From Cytobacillus oceanisediminis 2691 (GTDB lineage Bacteria; Bacillota; Bacilli; Bacillales; Cytobacillaceae), in NCBI RefSeq assembly GCF_007678455.1, contig NZ_VEEP01000003.1, forward strand, positions 387,569 to 451,568: a stretch of DNA of 64,000 bases, given 5' to 3'. Shown here piece after piece: positions 8,226-16,858 of the stretch. How positions within the stretch are numbered: position 1 is the first letter of the stretch; every line of letters begins with the position of its first letter. The notes under the pieces are model-generated. The model saw nothing but the letters and a program-made list of their open reading frames with translations. It was not told the DNA's origin and did not search any database. A program made the translations under genes and the position numbers.

Positions 8226-8852
8226 TTAGCCCATTATTACATCGGAGAGTGCAGTGTGAAATTGTTCCTTTGTTACGATTAACATATTTGTGGTATTAAA
8301 GGTGTTTTTATCTGCTTCTTTTAGATAATGCAAGTAACGAACTAGTCTAACAAATGCTTTCAACTTATCGTCGGTCCAGGGAATTACTACCCCTAATCTT
8401 CCGAGAGCAGATGCATTAATTGCCCCACCCATTAAGTGTTTCCGACTTACTTTATTCTCAATTTCTATTGCCATAAAACATCTGGCATTTAAGTTTTGAT
8501 ATATTACGTTTTCATAAGCACCTGCTTCTACAAAATCTCCATAGCGATACAAATTATCTCGGTTGTAAGTAATTAATCGTTCAACAAAATCACGGATACT
8601 ACTTAATCTAAACATTTCGTTGTAGTCTAACTCGTGCCTTTGGTGAGTTGCAAAAGGTCCAACTGCAACGTCCACCCTTGGAGAGTAAATATTTAAGGCT
8701 CTTTCATCTCTCATTGCATCCCACTCTGTTCTAACATCCGTATTCGGAAACAATATTTTCAATTTTTCCTTAAGATACTCTTGATAAATTTTAAGTTTCA
8801 CTTCGTCTAAATTTTTCAAATTAATTTCATTAATTGCTAAAGGTCCAGACAT
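8226..8852 (-). CDS. Uncharacterised protein, possible PD-(D/E)XK nuclease fold
   Basis: 208 residues, no membrane segments. RVDVAVGPF (about residues 58-66) followed by FMAIEIENK (about 125-133) resembles the Asp...Glu-X-Lys core of PD-(D/E)XK nucleases, but the match is by eye and weak. Start ATG 8852 is behind AAGGAG; the longer frame to 8888 is unsupported. It is divergent from the OLD nuclease gene inside the island, which suggests a role in the same defence locus or an independent one. Could equally be a non-nuclease restriction-like protein. Confidence 0.6.
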   Translation of the reverse strand: MSGPLAINEINLKNLDEVKLKIYQEYLKEKLKILFPNTDVRTEWDAMRDERALNIYSPRVDVAVGPFATHQRHELDYNEMFRLSSIRDFVERLITYNRDNLYRYGDFVEAGAYENVIYQNLNARCFMAIEIENKVSRKHLMGGAINASALGRLGVVIPWTDDKLKAFVRLVRYLHYLKEADKNTFNTTNMLIVTKEQFHTALSDVIMG

Positions 8853-8911
8853 AATACACTCTCCTTGTTTAATGGTACTGAACAGCATTGCTCATCTTCA
8901 CTAAAGTAGAA

Positions 8912-8940
8912 TATTAGTATTATACCAATAATTACTAATA
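8912..8940. promoter_or_regulatory. 8-bp inverted repeat in the divergent promoter region
   Basis: TATTAGTA (8912-8919) and TACTAATA (8933-8940) flank 13 bases between the two divergent island genes. A possible operator; no regulator gene is visible in the island. Confidence 0.35.
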
Positions 8941-9080
8941 CCTAAGTATATCATCCTTCTAATTACCCCTTTAACAATTACTAAATATTTCAAAAGTAGA
9001 CAAGAAATGAATTGAATATAGCAGGTTTCTGGTATTTTTTGTCGAAATATCTTCTTTAGGAAATCAAGGAGGACAAAAGT

Positions 9081-10997
9081 ATGAGAATAAAAGAGTTTAC
9101 CATTAGAAATTTCAAAAATTTTGGTAATGCTGAACCATGTACAATTACCTTCCCAAGAGTAGATGGAGAAGGAGCATCAGACTTCATCACCATTATAGGA
9201 GAAAATAACATTGGAAAGTCATCTCTTCTTGAGGCATTAAAGTTATTTCTTCCAGAGACGGATTCACCTAATACACCTAATATTGATATGTTTCCTTTTA
9301 AGAGAGAACCTACCACTCCATCTATGAATATGGAGATATTAGTAGTATTTGATGATTTTAATCATGCAGATAGGAATAACAGATTTATCAAACCGTACAT
9401 TTTTAATGAAGAAATGCGGATACGCCGTATCTGGACTGCACCTAACTTAAAGGATAGTGATGTTCCCTTTGAGGTATACATTCCTAAGCGGTACATATCA
9501 GAAATTGACATGGAGGGAACATGGAATACTAGGATGTTCAGCAGTGTATCAAATGCTTTAATTGAGCAATACGAAAACTACTGTAGTGGACAAAACATTA
9601 CAACTGGGACTATTCCTAGAGCTAAAAAAGATGACTTTGTCCAGTATGTCTACCTAAACAACCCGGATCTTATATATGAGGGTGAAGTTGACTGGATGAA
9701 AAATCCTAATGGTTTTGCATCAAATATACGGTCTGTAATGCCCAAAGTTATATATGTTCCAGCTGTAAAGTTAATAGATGAAGAAGCTGACGCAAACAAG
9801 AACAAATCTGCCGCTAATCAGATAACAGCTGCCTTATTTGAACATCATTTGAATCAGACTGAGGAAATCCAAGTGTTTAGGGCGTCTCTAGCATCCCTTA
9901 AGAACATTTTTAACGAAGGTACACGCCATAACGAAGTTCAAAATCTTGAGAGTAAACTCAGTAGAAAACTGAAGCGTTTAATGGATATCGAGGCAAATGT
10001 TGACTTTGATGTACCAGAGGTAATGGAAAAATTACATTTGAATTCAAACATCTATCTTAAACATAACAACCTAATTACTCTCCCTAGTCAGCAAGGTAAT
10101 GGCGTTCAAAGGATGCTTATACTTTCCTTGTTGGAACTTATGGCAGAACAACTAACACAAAATAACTTAGAAGAAGACGAAGCTGCAAACACTGAGGTCT
10201 GGAAAAGAAGTTTCCTATTTTTAGTGGAAGAACCTGAGATATACCTTCATCCACATCTCCAACGTAAAATGCGTGACTCTCTAGTTCAAATATCTAAACA
10301 CCCATTAGCGCAAGTCATTTGCACATCTCATTCAGAAAATTTTATCGACTTGGCAGGAAGACATCAAGGCATAGTAGTAATGCAAAGAGATGAAGAACTA
10401 TTCACTAGAGTTAAACAGGTTACACACGACATCTATATTGGACAGACTGCGAGAGAGAAACGAAACAGGATGAGAATGCTATTGAACTTTAATACCACTA
10501 CACTGGAAGCATTTTTTGCCAAAAGGGTAATCCTTGTTGAGGGAGATTGTGAAGTTGCTAGTATTATAGCCATTAAGAATAAACTACAAGAACTTCGTCC
10601 TGAGATAGCGGATAATTTGGAAAGAGTGATAAAGGAAATTTCAATAATCCCTTGCAACGGTAAGTTAACTCAGAAAGCCTACTATGAAGTATTGTGCTAC
10701 TTCGGTATACAGCCATATTTAATACACGACCTAGATGATGAAAACTTGGATACTGGAAGTAACTTAAATATCCTAAATACCATTGGACACGAAGCTTTTC
10801 GCCTCACGCATCAACCAAACTTTGAAGGCGATATTTTTGAGCAGACATGGAATAACGATAAGCCTTGGAAGGCTACTCGACTTATTGAGGATGACTTTAG
10901 TACATACCAAGACAAACTTCTGCGCTTCTTTAAATTTGTTATTGGCGAGGGAAACTTTAATGATCTCCAGCTAGACAACTTACTTCAAACAGTATAA
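9081..10997 (+). CDS. OLD-family ATP-dependent endonuclease (AAA ATPase + TOPRIM)
   Basis: 638 residues. The N-terminal ABC-type ATPase shows FTIRNFKNFG and Walker A GENNIGKSS (40-48), and Walker B with LVEEPEIYLHPHLQ (about 379-392) followed by TSHS. The C-terminal TOPRIM nuclease shows LVEGDCE (about 484-490) and HDLDDE (about 548). OLD proteins cut DNA and are common phage-defence effectors. No UvrD-like helicase (GajB) follows, so this is not Gabija; the next gene is a GIY-YIG protein. AAGGAGG lies before the ATG. Located in the tRNA-Sec island. Confidence 0.9.
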   Translation: MRIKEFTIRNFKNFGNAEPCTITFPRVDGEGASDFITIIGENNIGKSSLLEALKLFLPETDSPNTPNIDMFPFKREPTTPSMNMEILVVFDDFNHADRNNRFIKPYIFNEEMRIRRIWTAPNLKDSDVPFEVYIPKRYISEIDMEGTWNTRMFSSVSNALIEQYENYCSGQNITTGTIPRAKKDDFVQYVYLNNPDLIYEGEVDWMKNPNGFASNIRSVMPKVIYVPAVKLIDEEADANKNKSAANQITAALFEHHLNQTEEIQVFRASLASLKNIFNEGTRHNEVQNLESKLSRKLKRLMDIEANVDFDVPEVMEKLHLNSNIYLKHNNLITLPSQQGNGVQRMLILSLLELMAEQLTQNNLEEDEAANTEVWKRSFLFLVEEPEIYLHPHLQRKMRDSLVQISKHPLAQVICTSHSENFIDLAGRHQGIVVMQRDEELFTRVKQVTHDIYIGQTAREKRNRMRMLLNFNTTTLEAFFAKRVILVEGDCEVASIIAIKNKLQELRPEIADNLERVIKEISIIPCNGKLTQKAYYEVLCYFGIQPYLIHDLDDENLDTGSNLNILNTIGHEAFRLTHQPNFEGDIFEQTWNNDKPWKATRLIEDDFSTYQDKLLRFFKFVIGEGNFNDLQLDNLLQTV

Positions 10998-11008
10998 GTT
11001 GGTTGTTA

Positions 11009-11055
11009 GTAGAGTCGTTTCCGCTTTTAGCAAGAGACGGCTCTACAGCTTTTTA
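11009..11055 (+). terminator. Terminator between the OLD and GIY-YIG genes
   Basis: GTAGAG-T-CGT pairs with ACG-G-CTCTAC, followed shortly by TTTTT. It would partly insulate the downstream gene, which may have its own promoter. Confidence 0.6.
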
Positions 11056-11175
11056 CACATATAGTATCTTATAAACACTATGCTAAGTAATCATATCAGA
11101 TTGTCTGATTTCTTTTTCTTACCTTACTAACATAAGTATACAACCTACTACTTAATTAGATGTGGAGGAAGTTTC

Positions 11176-11871
11176 TTGAAAACATTTTCACCATTAAAAC
11201 CTTGGCTAACCAGGATTCATCCGCTACCTAGCTTTAAATATCTTCAAGAGGCATCTCCAATTTTTGAACTTGGGGCTTCAGTGATATTTGATGATTATGT
11301 CCCTCTATACAAATTACATCGACAAGAAGCGCAAAGCCTCTCAATCTCTTGGGAGGAGCAAAGGAACTATGTTGAACTTGCTTTAGATATAATAAATTCA
11401 GATGAGGGTGGTTGGTTGGATAGAGAGGAAGTTCAAATGATTCACGATGAACTTGGACCTCCTCCAGAATCATGTTACCCAATTTACATGTTTACTGTTA
11501 AACGAGATGAGTTTGAAGAAGTTTTGTATATTGGAAAAACTTCTTCAAAGTTCTCCAGATTCTCTGGAGGACATACTGCCGCTATTAAATTGCACCAGCC
11601 TAAATATGATGGCTTTGAAAAGAGGGTTTATTTTGGTTGTGTAACATTATTAGATGAAGAAAACAGCCTACCTCTAGAATGGATTCACCCTAAAAAATTT
11701 AGCTTAGAGTTGTTAGACAGTATTGAATCCCAATTAATTCATTCTCTTAAGCCAGCATTAAATACACATAAGAAGAAAAATTACAAAGCCCTACATCCCA
11801 CATCTATACACATTCAAAATACTAGTCCAGACTCTATGTACCTAAATGACTATATGATATCACCCTATTAG
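11176..11871 (+). CDS. GIY-YIG-type nuclease-like protein
   Basis: 231 residues starting at TTG behind GGAGG. The first 100 residues are unrecognised. The second half fits the GIY-YIG core: YMFTV (104-108), LYIGKT (117-122), Arg128 in SRFSGGH, Glu184 in SIESQLI and Asn196 in LKPALN. This places the strand pair, catalytic Arg/Glu and the closing Asn as in that superfamily. It follows the OLD nuclease on the same strand after 178 bases. The pairing suggests a two-gene defence module, which is an inference. The GIY tripeptide itself is altered to YMF. Confidence 0.7.
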   Translation: MKTFSPLKPWLTRIHPLPSFKYLQEASPIFELGASVIFDDYVPLYKLHRQEAQSLSISWEEQRNYVELALDIINSDEGGWLDREEVQMIHDELGPPPESCYPIYMFTVKRDEFEEVLYIGKTSSKFSRFSGGHTAAIKLHQPKYDGFEKRVYFGCVTLLDEENSLPLEWIHPKKFSLELLDSIESQLIHSLKPALNTHKKKNYKALHPTSIHIQNTSPDSMYLNDYMISPY

Positions 11872-11885
11872 AGAAGTTGAGAGAA

Positions 11886-11920
11886 GGAGTGGGTTCGCCC
11901 ACTCCTATTTAAATAGGAGT
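11886..11920. terminator. Two mutually exclusive hairpins after the GIY-YIG gene
   Basis: GGAGTGGG-TTCG-CCCACTCC (11886-11905) is a perfect 8-bp tetraloop hairpin. ACTCCTATTT and its complement (11901-11920) form a perfect 20-base palindrome that shares the ACTCC segment. Only one can form. The first resembles a terminator but has few T after it. Confidence 0.65.
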
Positions 11921-11941
11921 ACAAGTTTTCTTAATCAAATA

Positions 11942-12124
11942 TTACTTTTTCCATTTCCGTTCATTCTTCCTACGGATAAGAGTTCTCTTAATTACACCTT
12001 TCATTTCTTCGACTTGCATGTAAGTATGTGTCTCAAGCGATTGTAAGCATTTTCCACTTGTAGCTTGATATTGGTTTATTGGTCTCCCCTCTCTAATTTT
12101 GCAATGGCTCTTCCGCTGATTCAA
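11942..12124 (-). pseudogene. Decayed recombinase-like C-terminal fragment, copy 1
   Basis: The 60-codon minus-strand frame reads GRPINQYQATS...LETHTYMQVEEMKGVIKRTLIRRKNE. The part from THTY onward looks like the DNA-binding helix-turn-helix tail of a serine resolvase. An in-frame stop lies just upstream and no catalytic domain is near. A diverged second copy lies at 12275-12408. The assignment is by pattern only. Confidence 0.4.
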
Positions 12125-12274
12125 GGATTATTTTCTTATTCGTTTCGGATTATCTGTGACGTGTGAATTTGGTTACATAGGGTGAATCCCTTCTTTAAAT
12201 CCCGTGAAAATGGGGAAAATATGCCCCTATTCCCTGTATGAAAATGAAAAGAGACTCTTTAGTTGCGGTATCTC

Positions 12275-12408
12275 TTATAATTGCTTTGCTTCTAGTTCAT
12301 TTTTTCTGTTAATCAGTGTTCGCTTCTTTATTCCCGTCATTGCTCCACTTCTTTGTATGTATGAGTCTTAAGCAATTCTAATGCGTTAACACTTGTTGCT
12401 TGGAATGT
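12275..12408 (-). pseudogene. Decayed recombinase-like C-terminal fragment, copy 2 (frameshifted)
   Basis: The minus strand encodes FQATSVNALELLKTHTY plus KEVEQ, then after a frame change TGIKKRTLINRKNELEAKQL and stop. It aligns with the fragment at 11942-12124 along its length, so the two are duplicates that decayed apart. Outside the fragments the gap 11921-12483 holds nothing else recognisable. Confidence 0.4.
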
Positions 12409-12483
12409 TTTCTTACTCTAACTTCTCTGCAATCAATACGTTGTTTTACAAGGGCCTTCCCTTCGTCTATACCCTCTACGAAC

Positions 12484-12990
12484 TTATCGTCTTACTTTTG
12501 AATTTTCTACTACTTCCCTATGCCATTCATTAAATGGCTGTATAAAGCTTTGTTTTCCCAACCATTCTTGAGTATTCAATTGAAATGTATGTATAAAGTT
12601 TCCTGTCGTACCAACATCAAATACGCCACCTTCAATACCTTGGTCACGAATAACTAACAGAGGTAAATTCAACATAAATGCCATAGAAGCCTCAATGTGA
12701 TTCCAAGGAGTAGGTAATAGGGTGTTCTTTAAAATTTTTTCATTACTTGTTCCAGGCTTGGAAATACCTTCGTGTATTACTGCTTGAGGAAATCCTAATA
12801 TAACAGCACCAGAACACTGTCTCATTAACTGTTCCACTGCTTTCATCGGAGAGACATTTGGAAAGTCTGTTTTACCAATTGTCCTGGCTCTCAGTCCCCT
12901 AGTATTTAACAGTTCATCAATTCTCTGCATAGTTTGGTCTTGGTTTTCATCCACACTATTGGGTCTACTAACAAAAATATCAATATACAT
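12484..12990 (-). CDS. TIR-like or deoxyribosyltransferase-like alpha/beta protein
   Basis: 168 residues. The N-terminus IDIFVSRPN followed by a helix, RTIGKTDFPNVSPMKAVEQLM and CSGAVILGF has the strand-helix rhythm of TIR-like and nucleoside-deoxyribosyltransferase-like folds. A later segment TPWNHIEASMAFMLNLPLLVI has the usual Glu-Ala helix of these families. Such folds in islands often degrade NAD or bind nucleotides. ATG 12990 is behind AAGGAG. Function unproven; a plain nucleotide-binding role is possible. Confidence 0.55.
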   Translation of the reverse strand: MYIDIFVSRPNSVDENQDQTMQRIDELLNTRGLRARTIGKTDFPNVSPMKAVEQLMRQCSGAVILGFPQAVIHEGISKPGTSNEKILKNTLLPTPWNHIEASMAFMLNLPLLVIRDQGIEGGVFDVGTTGNFIHTFQLNTQEWLGKQSFIQPFNEWHREVVENSKVRR

Positions 12991-13211
12991 AAATTTTCTC
13001 CTTGTACTTTTTATTTTTTCTTATATATACCTGACTATTATACTATGATATTTATTATAGACGGAAGAAACATTTATTTAAAAGCTTAGAAATTTCCAAA
13101 AAATAGGAACAAAGTCTTTACAAGAACAAATATTCAAAGCAATTCACCAATGGTATGTGAGTTTATTAATTACTCTCTAATCTCACAAAAAGAGCGTAAA
13201 ACATTGGTAAT

Positions 13212-13253
13212 ACCCCCATTTGTTTATAACATATGAGATGTTTTATAGGGGGT
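13212..13253. repeat. Nested inverted repeat
   Basis: ACCCCC (13212-13217) and GGGGGT (13248-13253) enclose a second AT-rich pairing, TATAACAT with ATGTTTTATA. It lies between the TIR-like gene and the IS110 transposase. The rest of 12991-13434 has no gene; it may contain the 3' end of the insertion sequence. Confidence 0.45.
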
Positions 13254-13256
13254 TCT

Positions 13257-13291
13257 AAAAGGTTGAGGGAATTTTACTCTTCAACCTTTTT
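13257..13291. terminator. Bidirectional terminator beside the IS110 element
   Basis: AAAAGGTTGA (13257-13266) pairs with TTCAACCTTTT (13280-13290), with A before and T after the stem. Confidence 0.7.
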
Positions 13292-13434
13292 CTGTGAAAA
13301 GAATTAATTCCTAGGATCACGGTATACTTCAAACGCCCAAAGGTTAACCTATAGCTAACCGAAAAAAGCCAATAAGAAAGCAGGGCTACCTGTGGGAGGG
13401 TAACCATGTATATTCTTATTTGGTTCTGGCTAGA

Positions 13435-14574
13435 CTAACTAAGTTGTGGTTCCTTATAACACTCCTTGTTGATGAGCATGGAGTAAATGATTCGAAGCAT
13501 TCGATGCGATATGGCAACGAGTGCTTTTTTCTTTCCTCGTCTCGAGGCGAGTGGCCAATATTTTGCAGCCAGCCATCGATTCCTGCAACGTGATACAGCC
13601 CAGGCAACTTCGCACATGGTGGACTTGATATGGGGATTCCCCTTGGTCGTCCTGGAGCTTCTCCGTTTTCCTGCACTCTCATGGTTCCCTGGGGAGACCC
13701 CTGCCCATGAAGCGAGGTGTTGGGAAGTCGGGAATTGTGTCATGTCGACTCCAATCTCGGCAATGATGTTGGCTGCGGAATCCTTCTTGATTCCGGGTAT
13801 GGTTAGGAGGATTGTTAATTCTTCCTTATAGTTTTCTAACAGACCATCAATGCGTTTTTCTATTTCCGAGATCAGCTCCTCCAACTGCTGGATGTGCACC
13901 CAAGACTGTTTGATGAGGAAACGTTGATGTTCATTAATTGTTCCAAAAAGGGAATCCGTGATCAGTTGTTTTTTCGCAGACATACTTCGATGAATGCAGC
14001 TTTCTACATCGTTTGGGTCCACGTATCCCTGTTCCACCAGCTTCTCTAGGAGTTTCTTTCCTGAGACGCCGAAAACGTCTGAGATCACTGTACTCAATTT
14101 AACATTTGAGCTTTCCAGTACTTTCTGTATTCGGTTTTTCTCCGAAGTCAAATGGCCGATCCACTTTTTCCGGAGCCTTGTAAGATCCCTTAATTCCCGG
14201 ATTTCTACCGGGGGAACAAAACTCCTTTCTATCAGTCCATGTCGAAGTAGCTTAGCAATCCATTCGGCATCGGATACATCGGTTTTCCTGCCAGGAACAT
14301 TTTTGATCCTTTGTGCATTGGCTAGCGTGATATCAAAAAAACCTTCCAGGACGTTGAAAACTGGTTTCCAGTAAATCCCTGTACTCTCCATCGCGATGTG
14401 AGTAACCTCATAGTCCTCAAGCCACTTTAATAGTCGAAAGAGATCCTTAGTCAAGGTGGGAAAACTTTCGGTCACCTTGACCAATTCTTCTTCATGATTT
14501 CCGGTGATGACACAAGCCACAATGGTTTCTGAATGCACATCGAGACCAGCACACCGTTCAATAAATACTTCCAT
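13435..14574 (-). mobile_element. IS110-family transposase (element A)
   Basis: 379 residues. The N-terminal DEDD RuvC-like domain shows GLDVHSE, AMESTGIYW and KTDVSDAEWIAKLL; the C-terminal Transposase_20 domain shows TIPGIKKDSAANIIAEIG and GVSPGNHESAGKRR with the catalytic Ser region. These enzymes insert circular intermediates guided by a bridge RNA made from a non-coding end. Start ATG 14574 follows GGAGG at eight bases; the upstream ATG lacks a site. The frame is intact, so it may be active. Exact element ends were not found, as expected for IS110, which lacks clear inverted repeats. Confidence 0.92.
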
Positions 14575-14790
14575 GTTTCCATCCTCCATAATAAGATCAC
14601 AAACAGTGAATGGATTTGAAACTAGGCATTTTTCTGTACGTGGTCATCCTTCCCAATGGAAGGTGCCAACAAAGGGTTGATCACCAAATCCACTCAAACA
14701 GTTTTATTTACAGGGTCTTAAGCCACCATAAAAAGCTACGTCTTGCATACTGTTTGTGTCATCAACATTATGGTCAGTAGGGATTTATTT
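14575..14790 (-). other. Non-coding leader of IS110 element A, possible bridge-RNA region
   Basis: About 200 bases upstream of the transposase without a gene. On the minus strand it contains two copies of CAAACAGT-like sequence and their near complement ACTGTTTG (three spots), as well as a CTTCCATTGGGAAGG hairpin. IS110-group elements carry their bridge RNA in this position. The RNA assignment is inference. Confidence 0.4.
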
Positions 14791-14932
14791 TCATGTATGG
14801 GTTGGGAGTCGGAGAAATCATGATTGTTTTATTTAATTAGGGTGTTATTTTAGAACGCTTTAAAGCCCCTTTTGTTGTTTTAGTATTTATTATATTACTC
14901 TGGTGTATGAAATACTGATTTCACACACAAAA

Positions 14933-15020
14933 AGTCCCATTGACTATGCTACGATTGAGATACTTAACCAAGTTTACTCAATCACCCACACAACCAAAGG
15001 AGGTCATAGTCAATGAGACT
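14933..15020 (+). other. Nested hairpins spanning the start of the second IS110 transposase
   Basis: AGTC-C-CATTGACTATG (14933-14948) pairs with its complement at 15005-15020 with one mismatch; inside, GATTGAG (14953-14959) pairs with CTCAATC (14977-14983). The outer arm covers the ATG at 15013, and the AAAGGAGG site lies in the loop just before it. It could hide the start codon or be part of a bridge RNA. Confidence 0.55.
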
Positions 15021-16371
15021 ACTTAATGGTAAACAAGGTCTAAGAAGAAGTCAATTCGCAAAAGAACTTAAAGGTGCTGATTTAGAAAGAGTACTGATTA
15101 TCCCTATCGATGCTTCAAAGGTTGTACAGAAAGCAATGATTCTGAATTATTTTGGAGATGTAGTCCATACTCCATTTGCCTTCATGGTCAGTCAGACTGG
15201 AATGAAGTCACTGATTCAAAAGGTGGAGGAAGCGAAACAGGCATGCCAGGCTGAGCGGATATTTGTGGGCATAGAAGCCACTGGTCATTATTACGAAGAT
15301 ATTGTCCGTATTCTAACAACCGAAGGATTCTCTGTTCACATCATAAATCCTGCTTCCACCCATGAGGAGCGCAAACAACACCTCACTTATACCAAAACGG
15401 ACGACATCGATCTATACCTGATTGCCGAAGCATTGGTGGGCAATAAAGCGACGAATGCCAAGATTTCTGCCGGAGAATATAGACAGCTCCAAAATCTTAC
15501 CCGAGCCAGGAGAAGTGAAATCAATAAGCGATCACGAATCAAAACAGAGATCCGGACCCATCATGACCACATCTGGCGTGAATATCAAGGATATAGCATT
15601 TTGGAGGAAGGTAAAATCAAGACAACTAAGATATTCAGTGATTTTTGGGGGAAATCAAGTTTATATATACTCGCTCACTCCCCTCACGCTTCCCAAATTC
15701 TCGAACTTGGAGAAATGGGCTTAAAGAGAATCTCTAAAGAACACAATTTAAAGATACGCAACACATCGATAAAAAAGCTCCTTTTCGCTGCCCATGAAAG
15801 TGTGTCTAAGCCGGTAGACGATCTCTCCAGTGAGTTTTTTCTCTTGAAGCAGAAATTAAAAGATTATGAATGGCATACCCAATCCATTCAAACCTACGAG
15901 AAGGAAATTGAGCGCATTCTCGTTAATACAAACGGTCTACTTCTCCTTACCGTGCCAGGAATTGGGGTAGTCACAGCTGCCGAAATATACTGTGAAATGG
16001 GCGACCTTACTCATTATACAAGTGCTAACCAGCTCATAAAAAAGGCAGGTACAAATCCTGTTATCAAACAATCCGGTAAAGAAGAAGGCTATCGTGGCCG
16101 TATTTCCAAGCAAGGGAATGCGAACTTGCGAAGGGCTGTTTATACTGCCGGTAAAAGCCTTTCTGTCCATAATGAAGCACTAAAACCTTTCTATACACGT
16201 TTAAAAGAAAAAGGAAAAAAATCAGGATCAATATACATTGCGATGGGAAATAAGTTTCTTAAGATTGCTTTTTCGATGCTTAAAAACAGAAAACCATTTA
16301 AGTGGAATAACTCCACTTTTAATTACAAAGAAGAAGTCTTTAAAAAACTGTCACTACCAATAGCTGCTTAA
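15013..16371 (+). mobile_element. IS110-family transposase (element B, distinct from A)
   Basis: 452 residues, longer than element A and only distantly similar. DEDD-domain motifs: IPIDASK, GIEATGHYYE and KTDDIDLYLIAEAL. C-terminal motifs: TVPGIGVVTAAEIYCEMG, KKAGTNPVIKQSGK and GRISKQGNANLRRAVY. AAAGGAGG precedes the ATG. It points away from element A, so the two insertion sequences are back to back with about 440 bases between their coding regions. The frame is intact. No inverted-repeat ends or target duplications were recognised. Confidence 0.92.
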
Positions 16372-16858
16372 AAACAAAATAATAGGTGCCATCCTTTTGG
16401 TTCGAGTGGAGATCGGATCTAATTTCCTGAGGCCCAGACCTCGATGTTTAGCTTAATCCCACTCGTCCTGTAAATGCGGATCAGTACGTTAATATTTAAA
16501 TTTGTACTCATTGCCAGATTGCATCAATGCAGACCAAGAAGCGAGTGAAAGCACATTTCTGAATCAAGAAGATGGCATCTGTTTTAATAACAACTTGGTT
16601 GATTGTTACTGGTAAAAAATAGAATTTACGGTAATTGTGTTTGAGTTACCCAAAAAACTAAAAAAAGTATTTGACATTGTACGCTATTTAATTAATTTTA
16701 AGATCGTCTTTTCCTACGTAGGCACTCTGCAATTAATGTACTAGCTAATGACGTGTTTAAGAACATTACCCCATTTTAAATCGTTTAACAAAGTCTTTTT
16801 CTCACTTACCAATGAATTATAAAGTGTATAGTATAAGTAAAAAGAGGAGGAGGATATA
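16372..16858. other. Gene-free stretch after IS110 element B
   Basis: The first roughly 100 bases are richer in GC and probably hold the 3' end of the insertion sequence; the remainder is AT-rich. No open frame, tRNA or clear terminator was found. Confidence 0.4.

Noticed and set aside
9081-11871. Gabija (GajA-GajB) or Septu defence system
   Set aside because: The OLD protein fits GajA, but the next gene has no helicase motifs and is a GIY-YIG-like protein; no HNH nuclease (PtuB) is present either.
13416-14374. Further open frames overlapping the IS110 transposase A
   Set aside because: Other-frame shadows; the DEDD transposase frame accounts for the region.
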